Shown here in pieces: positions 12,239 through 23,320 of a DNA stretch of 64,000 nucleotides (positions within the stretch are counted from its first letter, which is position 1; the number at the start of each line of letters is the position of its first letter). The DNA comes from Protea cynaroides (lineage: Eukaryota > Streptophyta > Magnoliopsida > Proteales > Proteaceae), in assembly GCA_028583415.1 (NCBI GenBank), contig CM053274.1, positions 91,023,549 through 91,087,548 of the forward strand. The letters run 5' to 3'. The notes beneath the pieces are model-generated. The model made no database searches. It was not told the origin of the DNA and saw nothing but the letters and a program-made list of their open reading frames with translations. A program made the translations under genes and the position numbers.

Positions 12239-13576
12239 AATAAACAACTAAATTTGAACCTCCAATTTGATACATAGCCTAGGTAGTTTATAGGCTATTT
12301 CCAAGGTATCCAACAATTGAAATTGTCACACCATATATTATCTATCATATTCAATTTGAGGTATGTGTTGGTATTTCGATCAATGAAGCAGAGATTCGAC
12401 TAGTTAGATTATTAAACATGTCAAGCTTAGGCCTAGATTGATTATTAAATGGGAGTTCACGGCACAAAGGTGTAGCCTGATTGAATGAATCGAATATACT
12501 TTTAAACTGAACAAATTATTGATTTAGACCAAACAAATACAATCCTAAAGCTAAGAACCTAAGATAATAAACCGTTTTTTACTCTCTTTCATTTCTCGAA
12601 TCTTCCTCTCATTTTTTCTGTCCTCATCTTCCTCTACATAGGCGGTCATAAGTCCAATAAGAGTATTTTATAATCATACAAGAACATATCTAATTTATAA
12701 CATGATCAAGACAATTATGGATTCGAAACCCAATATTTCTCTATTTTTATTTACACTTTGGCATGAATGAGGGCTCGTTTACAAATTGAATAGTCTGATT
12801 AGCATGAGACCGATCATGGACTTGGATCAATCGAAACAAATATAAATGTTTCATTCTTCGCTGATGAGAGACCGACTAATTAAAACGAACAATAACAGTA
12901 CAAGATGTTAAAAATAATAGAGGGCAATTAAACCTGACTCAGACCTGTCCATGTCACCCCTACTTACATTAACCAATTCAAAAGTATGGATAAAATAATA
13001 ATAGGTAATATGTAATTTGAATTTTTTTTTATAATCTATTTAATAACAATTCTTACACGTTAGCTAGGTTGGCAATACATGCGGTTGCAAAGGTTTAACC
13101 ATTAGAACCTGGTCTGATTGTTGAAGGGATTGGATTCTTAAATAATTGATGAAATTCAAGATAAGGAAGTGAGAGAAAGTGAGAGAAGCAGTGTAGATCA
13201 ACCTGCATGTACTTGTATCTTTCTTAGAATTCCAACATCGTTACGTGTGAGACCCACTAGACATGGACCGTGATGGGATCCCAAAAGAAACAAGTACATC
13301 CAGTCCTAATTAGTTTATAATTTCTTTTACAAATTAATCTGGTTAATTTCTTTTTTTTTTATTTCTGTTTTAAATTTACTTTATTTCTAGTTTGTAAGAA
13401 GGGTTGTAGAATCCTAGATCTTATCTGATTACTGTTTTTTATTTTATATAAATATTACAAGTTTCTTCTCTCTCTTCGTTTATTTATACACTCAGGACTA
13501 GCAGGATTATTTACGTTTCTTTTCTTATTCTTCCATCTACTTTCTATCTTACCATCTTATTTTTTTCACTGCAATC

Positions 13577-14583
13577 ATGTCTTCTCTTCTCTCATCTCCA
13601 TTAACACAACCAGGTCAGGAGATTAAAAAGTACAGGCTGAGAATATGATCTTTCAATATCAATCTGAAGCTTCAACTTCTGTGGTCACTGCTGGTATAAT
13701 ATTAATGCAGTTGTTGATGATGTTTGTTACTGCTTCAACTCTTTGCCACCAGGGGTCATATTCTGTCCTCAAGATGAACTCATTGTTCATTACCTGATGA
13801 AGAAAGTCCTAAATCAGCAACTACCCAGGATCCTAATCCCAGAGGTTAAGCTCTACGAGCATGACCCTGAATATCTCACTGGTAAGTCATTATACATACA
13901 TCTTTTGTTTCATTGATTGTTATATACAGAGAAATACCCATCATGTGGAGATAAAAAAAACATGGTATTTTTTTACACTTGGGGATCAGAAACATATGAA
14001 TGGAAAAGGCTAATGGAGAGCCACTGGGGTAGATAAACCAATTCATAGCGTTGGTGAATATATTGGATTTAAAAAGATATTGGTTTTCTATAATAAAGGT
14101 TTCCAAAGTATGAAAAGACTAATTGAATCATGCATGAGTTTCATCTGAAACAACAAAGTTCTACTCACAGATCTAAGAAGAGACTAAATGATATGAAGGT
14201 ATGTATACATATATCAATTGTACGTAGGTAATAGCTAGATATAGATATCTTACTTTTTCTGTGACCATTTTCTTCTGTTCTATCTATCACCTAAAAAATA
14301 ATAATAATAATTTAATCATTAAAGAGCATTATTTTTTTATACTGTTTGAATTTTTATTTTTATTTTTTCATTCTTGTAGATGGATGATTGGGTCTTGTGC
14401 AAGGTGTATAAGAAGTCATATAAATCAAAAAGGGAAGAACATGAGGAAAAAGGCTCAAGGGAGGATGCAGATACATGCATGGGAAATACTGATTGTTCTG
14501 TTGGATTTGATGAAGATGCTGGATCTGCAAAAACTCCTAATATTCTTGATTTATCAGCAATGATATCTAACATCCAAGTATGA
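13577..14583 (+). pseudogene. NAC-domain transcription factor, copy A, decayed
   Basis: Three blocks match intact copy B. Exon 1 (13577-13881) has the same MSSLLSSPLTQP start, but a ~32-bp insertion near 13630 brings a stop, a 2-bp gain near 13697 shifts frame, and a codon is lost near 13760; the end still reads as NAC (ELIVHYLMKKVLNQ, LYEHDPEYLTG). Exon 2 (13930-14198) has the WGDQ and YWRLV regions replaced by frameshifts and several stops. Exon 3 (14380-14583) is open and better kept than in copy B, reading MDDWVLCKVYKK, the NAC subdomain E signature, then an acidic tail to TGA. Splice sites around all blocks remain GT/AG. It cannot encode a NAC DNA-binding domain as it stands; expression of a fragment is possible but not indicated. 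Confidence 0.85.
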
Positions 14584-15234
14584 GATGGATACTGATCATT
14601 TGTAATTGTTCAAGCCTTTTGGTGATGCTGAATCCAATCAATCTCTTCATAATAACCTCCTCTATCTACTTCCTTCAGAATTCCATCATACATTTCCTTC
14701 TTTTTTTTTTTCTTTTTTTCTTACAAGCATTGTTTATGGCTTGTTGGGGTCTTTTTCTGATGATAATGTAAGGATTTTCTACTTCTTATGACTTCTATTG
14801 GTAGCTAATTACTGGTGGGAAATTTTTTGTAATTTCTATGATTCCATTTAGTTGAAATTTTACATTAGAGCAAGAGAACATGGGTCTACAAGTCTTGGTC
14901 TATATGATATGTCACATGGAAATATTTGGGTTGTTCTGATAAGTTTTGCTCATGATAAAGGATAAATCCTGTTATTATCTAATCTATCTAGGGTGGTTAT
15001 ATTAATTCTTTATATAATTACTTTAATTCATATTCAACCCTAGTATGTTTAAGTTTATTTTCTTATTGGCCAGATAATAAGTGAGGCTTGTGGCAAAGAA
15101 TCAGCTTTGGTACTGGTTTTAGACTAGGGTTGCAAGTTTGGCCTTGTGAACTTGAATCCATTCAAAGCTGCCCCGAGCCTGAACAGGGCCGGGTATAGGC
15201 CCATGTTTTGTGAAAGCCCAAGATCGGACTGCTG
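14584..15234. other. 3' flank of NAC copy A and junction between the duplicated units
   Basis: The stretch to about 15117 matches the 3' flank of copy B, for example GATGCTGAATCCAATCAATC and TTACATTAGAGCAA. In both copies it may include former coding tail. From 15121 to 15234 unique GC-richer repeat sequence (CCGAGCC, CAGGGCCGGGTATAGGCCC) fills the junction. No gene seen. Confidence 0.6.
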
Positions 15235-15898
15235 AGATTATTAAATGTGCCGGACTTAGGCCTAGACCGATTATTAAACGGGAGTTCACAGTGCAGGGGT
15301 GTAGTGTGACCGTATGAATGGAATATACTTTTAACCGAACCAAATCTTGGTTAGTTTAGAGCAAACAAATACAATCATAACGCTAAAACTTAAGACAATA
15401 AAATGTCTTTTATTCTCTTTCATTTCTTAGTCTTCCACTTGTTCTTTCCGTCTTCATCTTCGTCTACGTGGGTGATCACAAGCCTAATAAGAGCTTTTTA
15501 CAATCCTACAACAATGTATCTAATCTATAACATGGTCAAGACAATTATGGATTCAAAACCAACATCTCTCTCTATTTTTATTCATATTTTGGCATGAGAC
15601 TATTACACATCGTTTATAGTCTAATTAACCTGATTAGCATAAGACCAATTATAGACCGAGTTCGGCTGACACCGAATATAAATGTATCCATGCTTTGCTG
15701 ACAAGGGACTGATTAACTGAATGAACAGCCACGATCGATGTAGGATGTTAAAATAATGAAAATTGATTATACCTAACTGAGACCTCCTGATTGACACCCT
15801 GCATACACAAACCAATTCTAAGTATGGGTAAAATAGTAATAGGTAATATGTAATTTTTTTTAAAAATCTATCTCAATAACAACTCTTAATTGTTAGGT

Positions 15899-16138
15899 GG
15901 GTTCACATCATCTCCTCCCAGTTCTGTGAGGACGCAGTAGCCTGCCCTGGATGGTCGTCACATGGCTCTTGGGTGAATCTGAGACCCACGTCCGAGCCGA
16001 CACCCCCTGCTAACTTGGCTTGTCGGCTAGGTGTCAGCTAAGACGTGAGTCTCAGATTCACCGAGAGCCACGTGACCGCCATCCAGGGCAGGCTGCCACT
16101 GTCCTCCTAGAACCACTGGGAGGAGAGGATGCGGGTCC
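15899..16138. mobile_element. Foldback Mutator-like element, copy 1 (240 bp)
   Basis: Near-complete palindrome: two ~110-bp arms meet at a short centre around CCCCCTGCTAACTTGG. Ends are GGGTTCACATC and, read inward from the other side, GGACCCGCATC. It is flanked by a perfect 9-bp direct repeat TTGTTAGGT (15890-15898 and 16139-16147). A 9-bp duplication is the mark of Mutator-superfamily insertion. Non-coding; the arms carry a CACGTG core. It sits in the 5' flank of NAC copy B and is absent from copy A, so it inserted after the duplication. Confidence 0.9.
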
Positions 16139-16739
16139 TTGTTAGGTGGGTGGCAAAAGCAGCATTGTCAGGGGAGGCAGTTGTCAGTTTACTCGCTAGA
16201 ACCTGGTCTGGTTGTTGAAGCTAGGGATTGGGTTCTCAGATTCTGAAGGTTAAACCGTGTTACAGCTGCATGGTTTTACAAAGTAGTTCATCCAAGCCTA
16301 TATTGCCTGCACGTGACTTGAAACTTGAGTAATTCTAAAATTCTAAAAATGGTAGAGTTGTTAGATTTCGGATCACGAACATGTACATATATTCTCTATG
16401 AGAACCTTTCACCGATAATGCGGTGTGAGGTCTATCTCTAAAGTTTGAGACCTATTAGATACAAATACATGGAGGTAAATTATTCTCGAATTATTATTCA
16501 GTGAGATAAAATTCTTAAAATCAGAAAAAAATATTAAAAATATATCTCATTTATATAGAAGGAAAGAAGAGATACTCCAGAGATACATCTCACTTATAAA
16601 AGGAAAAAACAGACTCCATAGGCAGTCATCTAGCCTGTACACATCAATGTAAAGATGGACAGTTATCACCACTATTTATGTACACGCCAAAGACTAGCAG
16701 GATTATTTGCGTTTCATAATTTATTTTTCTACTGCAATC

Positions 16740-19202
16740 ATGTCTTCTCTTCTCTCATCTCCATTAACACAACCAGATGAAGAGATTAAACAATCTGAAG
16801 CTCCAACTTCTGTCGTCACTGCTGGTAATATTAATGCAGCTATTGATGATGTTTCTGCCTACTTCAACTCCTTCCCACCAGGAATTAGATTCTGCCCTTA
16901 TGATGATGAACTCATTGTTCATTACCTGATGAAGAAACTCCTAAATCAGGAACTACCCAGGAACCTAATCTCAGAAGTTAAGCTCTACAATCATACCCCT
17001 GAATATCTCACTGGTATGTTACTGTATGTACTTCTTAATTTCTAGTTTTGTTCTATGTAAAAAAAGTTGAACTTGAAGAACTAATCCTAAATCAAACATA
17101 TTTAAGGCATAATTTGCTTATCCAGTAGAATCTGAAGAACTAGTCCTTTTTCAATTCTTTTTGATAGGTTAACTTCTTTATTAAGAGATCTTAAGGACAT
17201 ATATACGTCTAGCCAACAAAAAGACATACAAAAAATAAAATTTTAAAAGTAGAAATTTAGGAGCAAAAGAAGATCAGTGATTCTTCCCAAATCACCACGA
17301 AACTGCAATTTGGTAAGATAAATTAATTTAACCAATGGAAACCATAAGAGATTCGGCTGATCTGTGTACTCAAGAGGTGGATATCGGAGTGGTTGTGGGT
17401 GAGCTCTTGAATGGGGAAGGAAGTGGGATAATTTAGTAGATTGTCATCCGAGGTTTTTCCCTTTTTGTAATTTTTTAGGGTAGTTTGATTTTTATTGTTA
17501 CTGTAATACTCTGTGTTTGGGTGTAACAATCCGGTTGAATGGCGAGGACTATGGTATCTCTGTTGTAAATAATGAAATAACAAACTTTAAATGAGAACCA
17601 CATGTTCCAATGATTTGTTAAAGAACACAGTAGAGATAGTTACTCAAAATGTTGACGCTACAGGGTAGGTCGTATCACAATCTATCCTAAGCCCCACAGG
17701 TGCAACCGGATTATGATACAAATCTGGCTATAAGATAAAACAGTCTTGGTTTCTAGCAGCAAACATGCACTTGTTTAGTATGTCAGAGCTCTGCTTAGGT
17801 CAAATGCAAGACGATAATGTAATTTCTGAAAATACGGCGTTTTGGAAAACAGAAGGGAATAGCCTCGGTATGTGTTTAAAAGAGGGGGAGAGAGAGAGAG
17901 GGAGAGAGAACCAAGTAGATAGTTATTCTCATTGTATGTATATCTTTTAGGCTTCACCCTCCTCTATTGATAGAGGATAATATATCTTTTCAAGGTACCT
18001 CGAGAGAAGGGTGTATCTCCAAACCAACATGCTTGTATAATTACCCAAACGAAATGATGTGCCTTTCCAAACAAACATGCATTTACAAACAAATGATGTG
18101 TCTCTTGTAAGGACACTTCACTAATGGACGAGTCAAACAGGTTAAACTATTACAGACCCAACAAGCCAAATTAAACCCAACCCATCCAAAGGATATTAGG
18201 TTGTAACCTCACTAACCTCACCTCACGAGCCTTGAGAAAATCAAAACAAAACATATTTTTTATTTTAAAACTTTAGTTAATAAAAAAATAAAAAAATACA
18301 ATAATCTCTCATTCCAATTTATTGCTCTCTCTTCGTTGTTTTATATATTAAAATTAATAATAATAATTATTATCGACAAAAAAAAAAAAAAAAAAAAAAC
18401 ACCAATGAACTTGAACAAATCCTCCCATGCATGTGCATACATGTAACCCACCATAAGTCCTCTTTTTTATTTCTGAAATATACATAGGATGAAATATTAC
18501 TCAACAAAATTTGTTATCAAATTTTTTTTTAAGTATTGGTAGAGTTGTGAGATGATATTAAAATTTTGGTGATAGTTGTTTCATATCTGTGTTTTTTTTA
18601 ATTATTTATTTATTTATACTTGTTCTTTTGTTTCCTTGATTGGTATACAGAGAATTACCCTCCATGGGGAGATCAAACATGGTATTTTTTTACACTTTGG
18701 GATCGGAGACATAGGAATGGCAATGGCTATTGGAGACTCGTTAGAGGAACTAGACGAGTTCTTAGCGAAGGTCAGCATGTTGGATTTAGAAAGGAATTGA
18801 TTTTCTACAAAGGCAGGTTTCCAAAGTATGAAAAGACTAACTGGATTATGAAAGAATTAAATGCGACACAAATTTCTACAACTAATAGGAGATTAAATGA
18901 TATGAAGGTATGTATACATATTTCAATTGTAGGTGATAGCTAGGTATTTTACTCTCTTTTTTTTTCTTTTTTTTTTTTCTTTTTTTGGGACCATTTTCTT
19001 GTGTTTTATCACCTACCAAAATTTTTTTTGATATTTTAATAATTAAAGAACATTATTTTTTTATACTGTTTTCTTGTAGTTGGATGATTGGATCTTGTGC
19101 ACGATTAAGAAGTCATGTAAATCAAAACTAGAAGTACATCATGCAAAAGGCTCAAGTGAGGATGCCCTTTCATCATCTGGACCTTCAAATGCTTATAATT
19201 AA
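16740..19202 (+). CDS. NAC-domain transcription factor, copy B, open, short C terminus
   Basis: Three exons, 16740-17013, 18651-18907 and 19080-19202, give 654 nt (217 aa). The start MSSLLSSPLTQP is shared with copy A. NAC subdomain A is FPPGIRFCPYDDELIVHYLMKK; the others follow: LISEVKLYNHTPEYL (B), ENYPPWGDQTWYFFT then DRRHRNGNGYWRLV (C), KELIFYKGRFPKYEKTNWIMKE (D) and DDWILCTIKKS (E). The full ~150-residue DNA-binding/dimerisation domain is there, but common motif residues vary (usual WGD-EWYFF and WVLCRIYKK), placing it in a divergent NAC group. The product stops 40 residues after exon 3 begins. Downstream, a frame containing QAFGDAESNQSHHKN resembles NAC tail sequence, suggesting C-terminal truncation or an unrecognised further exon. 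A TATA-like TTATAAAAGG lies about 145 bp upstream. A nuclear regulator by family; target genes unknown. Confidence 0.8.
17014..18650 (+). other. Expanded intron 1 of NAC copy B
   Basis: 1637 bp against 48 bp in copy A. It contains repeat-like sequence: a TTTTTGATAGGTTAACTTCTTTATTAA block near 17158, and an LTR- or UTR-like stretch to about 17580 ending in AATAATGAAATAAC. There is also a GA-rich tract near 17885 and a 20-A run at 18378. No coding signal was recognised. Confidence 0.6.
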
Positions 19203-19665
19203 TATTCTTGATTTAGGATTGGTCAAGCCTTTGGTGATGCTGAATCCAATCAATCTCATCATAAAAACCTTCCTCTACTTCTTTCAGAATTTCATCATAC
19301 ATTTCTTGATAATTTTTATTACTATTCTTGTTTATAGCTTGTTGGGGTCTTCTCATGATGGTAGTGTTAGGACTTTGTAGCTCTTACGACTTTTATTTGG
19401 TAGCTGATTACTGGTGGTGACATTTTAATTTTCGTTGAAATTTTACATTAGAGCAAAGGAACATGGGTCTATATGATATGCCACATGGCAATATTTGGGT
19501 TGTTCTGATAAGCTTTGTCTTGTTATTTCCTAGTCTAGGGAGGTTATATATTTACTGAAAAAAAAAAAGTTATATTGCATTCAAAGTTTATTTATTTATT
19601 TATTGGAGAAATAGGTGAGGCGATGGCAAAGAATCAAATTTGATACTGGTTTTGACTTACATGAA

Positions 19666-21981
19666 TACATGAACACATTTAAATTGGACCTGATGAAATC
19701 ATAATTAAGTGGAAGTAAAATAATTTTGTCTTAAGATATTATATATTGTAGGAAATATGATTTCAATATTTCTGTACAAAGTGATATGATAACCCTGACC
19801 ATTGGATGTTTAGGGAATGGTACGGATTGATTATGTTATGTTTCTGCACTCCAATGTAATCATGTGCATCCTTTCGGTGATCCTTAATTTCCAATACCTA
19901 GAAAATCAATAAATAATTGTTAAGTAATAAAAAGGAAGAAAATGTCTTACTGATGGTATCTTGATTATTGGTACTCTTGAGACCCATGGAAGATCTCCCA
20001 TCCCATCATATGATTGAATTAATTTTCTCACTCCGTGATCATGTTCAAATGATCATTGGAGATATCTAATGGAATTTTTTTTCTTCTAAATAGTGAAAAA
20101 TATAAAATAATTTTTTTATAAATAATAATTAGGACAAAATTCATTGGGTCCACCGTGCAGCTAAGGGAGTGTTTCTTGGTTTAATACAATAATTGGTTAC
20201 TATTGAGCAAGATAAAAAGATGATCAATCCGATTTGAGTTTTTGGATAGATTGATTGCCCGAACAATTACCCACATGACAAATTTAGTAGTCCTAAGGCA
20301 ACCATATGGTGCAATATATATTGGAGTTCTCCCAATGAAATTTAGCTGTGATAAAATCACATTTACCTTGACTTTTTAATTATTGTTTAAACTATTATTT
20401 GTCACATAACAAAGTTCACGTAGCCTAGATATATGGGTAGAAGCAATGCAACTTAGTTATCGAGTTCAATTCACCCTCACGTATGTATGTTCTCTATGGG
20501 ATTTTATCACTATGCATGGAATATGGGATCCATTAGATATAAATAGTTTTGAAGTGAAAAATACACGTACATATAGCAAAACTCTTCTCTTATCTATATA
20601 CCAAAGTTGGTTTCAACAATAATGTCACTATAATTCACTATAGATTGGTCACATGGAATGATATTTGGCAAACTAGCCCATTGGATAAATTTTGAATCAC
20701 CCTGTTAAGCCACCTACAAATTTGGTAGCTTATTTCAACATTATGTAAGCCAACATATTAGTCCTTTCCCTTTTCTTTTTTCTTTTTAATTGTTTCTATC
20801 AAGCTAGCTATTACTGAGTTCACTTTCTTACTTCTTAAAACTTCTAAAACCTCTCGAAATGCAATGTGTCAAACTGGTCTCAATTTTGATTTGATCATTG
20901 CTAGAAGATGATTAATATCCAACAAACTTTGACCCAACTGATTTTCCACCTAGCAGTCATTAAGGGTTTGATACTAAATTGATGCAGCCCGACGACCGTG
21001 ATGGTTGGGATTTGCACTTCACGGATATGAATGGGGTTTTTAATCCCACACCAGTCCATTAGTGTGTGGATGTTTAATTTATGACACTGGATATGACCTC
21101 TCCATCCTCGAGCACGGATTGGACTCCTCAAATGGTATTACAGAGAGTAGTCCATGCACCGGTCATGTGGTCCGTGACCTATAGCTAGGGGGAGTTGATT
21201 CAGCCCATAGGCCTGCAGTGATGAGAAAATTTGCATTCCATAGTTAGGAAATGGGGTTTTAGTCCTATATCGGTCAGGTAGTGGATAGATACTTGGCTTA
21301 TGATCCTGGCTATTACTTCTCCATCATAAACATCTCGCTTTTTTTTTTAATGGAAACCATCAAATTTTAGCCTAAAATCAGCCAGGAGGTGTACAGATGC
21401 TTGACTTATATGACCCTGGTTATGGGCTCTTCACCTTGAAGCTCGGGCTTTTGCGTTGGATACTATTACAAGTGTTCCACTACATGAGCATATGTAAATA
21501 GATGAGTTTTGCTAAATGGGGTTTGGTGTTAGCATGTGAAAAATCGAAGTTGGTGTTAAGGCATAACTGGTTTCTAAGTTCATGAGTTTTTTGCACAAAT
21601 AAAAAACTCAGTTGGTCTATGAGAATTTGTTGGGTTTATATGTATATATATTTTTTTGGTTCTTTTGATTACATTATTTTTAATGCTTGGGATGTTTCAG
21701 GTAAGTTAAGGATAAGGGGCATTGGTTTGTAATTGGGGGTGGAATATTTTGTTATTCAGTATTTCTATGTAATACTTTGTGGTCATCGACTCATCATAGC
21801 AACTCTCTTATTTTCAGTAGGAAAGAAGCAACAAAGAAGCTAACACCATACAAAATTTGAACTAGATCAATCAGCCAAGGGGAAAACCTAGAGCAAACGA
21901 AATATAATCCTCCTTCCTAGTAGAAGTGTAAGAAGCAATCTCATGGACAGTTTAATAACTTTCTTCCAAGCCCAATAGAAC
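19666..21981. other. Gene-free region with a degenerate three-unit repeat
   Basis: No gene seen. Between about 20990 and 21480 three diverged ~115-bp units follow each other, each with a pattern like ATGGGGTTTT-GTCC, GGATRSTTGACTTAT-GA-CCTGG and CTCCATC/CTTCACC. They look like decayed LTR-type sequence. The rest is AT-rich and featureless to the eye. Confidence 0.5.
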
Positions 21982-22221
21982 GGATTTACATTGTCTCCTC
22001 CCAGTCATTCTGGGAGGACGGTGGCAACCTTCCTCGGATGGTTGCCACGTGGCCTCGGTGAATCCGAGGCCCATCCAGCTGACACCCTCTTGTCGGCTTG
22101 GCTTGTCGGCTGGGTGTCGGCTCCGACGTGGGTCTCGGATTCACCGAGAGTCACGTGGTAACCATCCGAGGAAGGTTGCCACCGTCCTCCCAGAACCACT
22201 GGGAAGAGACAATGTGAATCC
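21982..22221. mobile_element. Foldback Mutator-like element, copy 2 (240 bp)
   Basis: Same palindromic family as 15899-16138. Ends are GGATTTACATTGTCTCC and, inward from the right, GGATTCACATTGTCTC. Flanks CAATAGAAC and AGAAAGAAC match at 6 of 9 positions, consistent with an old 9-bp duplication. Both arms carry CACGTG. Open frames across it on both strands are artefacts of the palindrome. Confidence 0.85.
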
Positions 22222-22567
22222 AGAAAGAACTTTAAGAAGTTTAACCTAGATTACAAGTCATTACAGTAAACAAAATATTAAAAATAATGCCCATCTGAAT
22301 TTGAAACTTTAAAGCTAAAATGATATATCATCAATAGTAACATTAAGGAAAAGGTTCTTATAGGAGCAACTTGGTGGTCAGTCAGCGGTAGTTACTGTAG
22401 TGGCGGCCTTTTCCGCGCTGCACAAGCGGAGAAGGGCAGAAGTGGCAGAGACATGAAAGGGTCCTGCAAAAATAATTATGACTTTTTTTTTTTTGGGCAT
22501 CTGGAGGATCTCCCGCTCGGAAATGAGTAAGTATTTAATAGTATTTAATAAAAAAAAGGAAGAGGGG

Positions 22568-22810
22568 GGATTCACATCATCTCCTCCCAGTGATTTTGAG
22601 AGTACACGGCAATCTATCTTGGATGGCTGCCACGTGGCTCTCGGGTAAATCTGAGACCCATGTCTGAGCTGACAACCCCTGTCGGCTCGGCTTGTTGACT
22701 AGGTGTCGGCTTGGACATGGGTCTCAGATTCACCGAGAGCCACGTGGCGACCATCCAGGACAGGTTGCCACTGTCCTCCGAGAACCACTGGCAGGACAAG
22801 ATGCGAATCC
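22568..22810. mobile_element. Foldback Mutator-like element, copy 3 (243 bp)
   Basis: Ends are GGATTCACATC and, inward from the right, GGATTCGCATC, with palindromic arms meeting near 22685. Flanks GAAGAGGGG and AAAGGGGGG match at 7 of 9 positions. CACGTGGC is present in both arms. It lies 59 bp from copy 4 in the same repeat family. Confidence 0.85.
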
Positions 22811-22869
22811 AAAGGGGGGGGGGTTGGGCTGTGGAGAACACCACCAAGTCCGTTGAAGCTGAAAGCTAG

Positions 22870-23112
22870 GGATCCGCATCCTGTCCTCCCAGTGGTTCTG
22901 GGAGGACAGTGGCAACCTGTCCTGGATGACCGCCATGTGGCTCTCAGTAAATCCGAGACCTATGTCCGAGCCGACACCCAGCCGACAAGCCGAACCGACA
23001 GGGGTTGTCGGCTCAGACGTGGGTCTCAGATTCAACTGAGAGCCATGTGACGGTCATCCGAGATAGGTTACCGCATCCTCCCAGAATCACTGAGAGGAGA
23101 CGATGTGCATCC
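22870..23112. mobile_element. Foldback Mutator-like element, copy 4 (243 bp), just past the DCL4 stop
   Basis: Ends are GGATCCGCATC and, inward from the right, GGATGCACATC. A perfect 9-bp duplication GAAAGCTAG flanks it (22861-22869 and 23113-23121), showing it moved as one unit independently of copy 3. It ends 209 bp downstream of the DCL4 stop codon, so it may lie in the DCL4 3' UTR or in read-through transcript. Arms have CATGTG where copies 2 and 3 have CACGTG. Confidence 0.92.
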
Positions 23113-23320
23113 GAAAGCTAGAGGTACCTTTTGCAATTATGACATATTATAAGCACAAACGCTTCCCTAGAGAAATAAAGAATTACAACATTGTGAGCAT
23201 TATTTACAGAACAAAGTTACAGACAGAGATATATATAATTGGGCAAATCCACTTATTGACAAACCCAATTGGACACATAGTTAGGCACGAAATCATGTAC
23301 ATAGATTGTTTATTTATTTT

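Larger units (their letters stand above)
12410..19665. repeat. Tandem segmental duplication containing two NAC genes
   Basis: Copy A (about 12410-15117) and copy B (about 15235-19665) lie in direct orientation. Shared landmarks: TTAGGCCTAGA then GATTATTAAA (12428 / 15251), ACATGRTCAAGACAATTATGGATTC (12700 / 15530), the NAC exons, and a closing GGCAAAGAATCA...TACTGGTTTT (15093 / 19624). Copy B is longer because it gained a foldback element (15899-16138) and about 1.6 kb in NAC intron 1. Copy A's corresponding intron is only 48 bp. Many substitutions and indels separate the copies, so the duplication is not recent. Confidence 0.85.

Noticed and set aside
22005..23050. Overlapping open frames of 65-115 codons on both strands with similar sequence
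   Set aside because: They lie across the palindromic foldback elements; mirrored frames are expected and no protein family is recognised.
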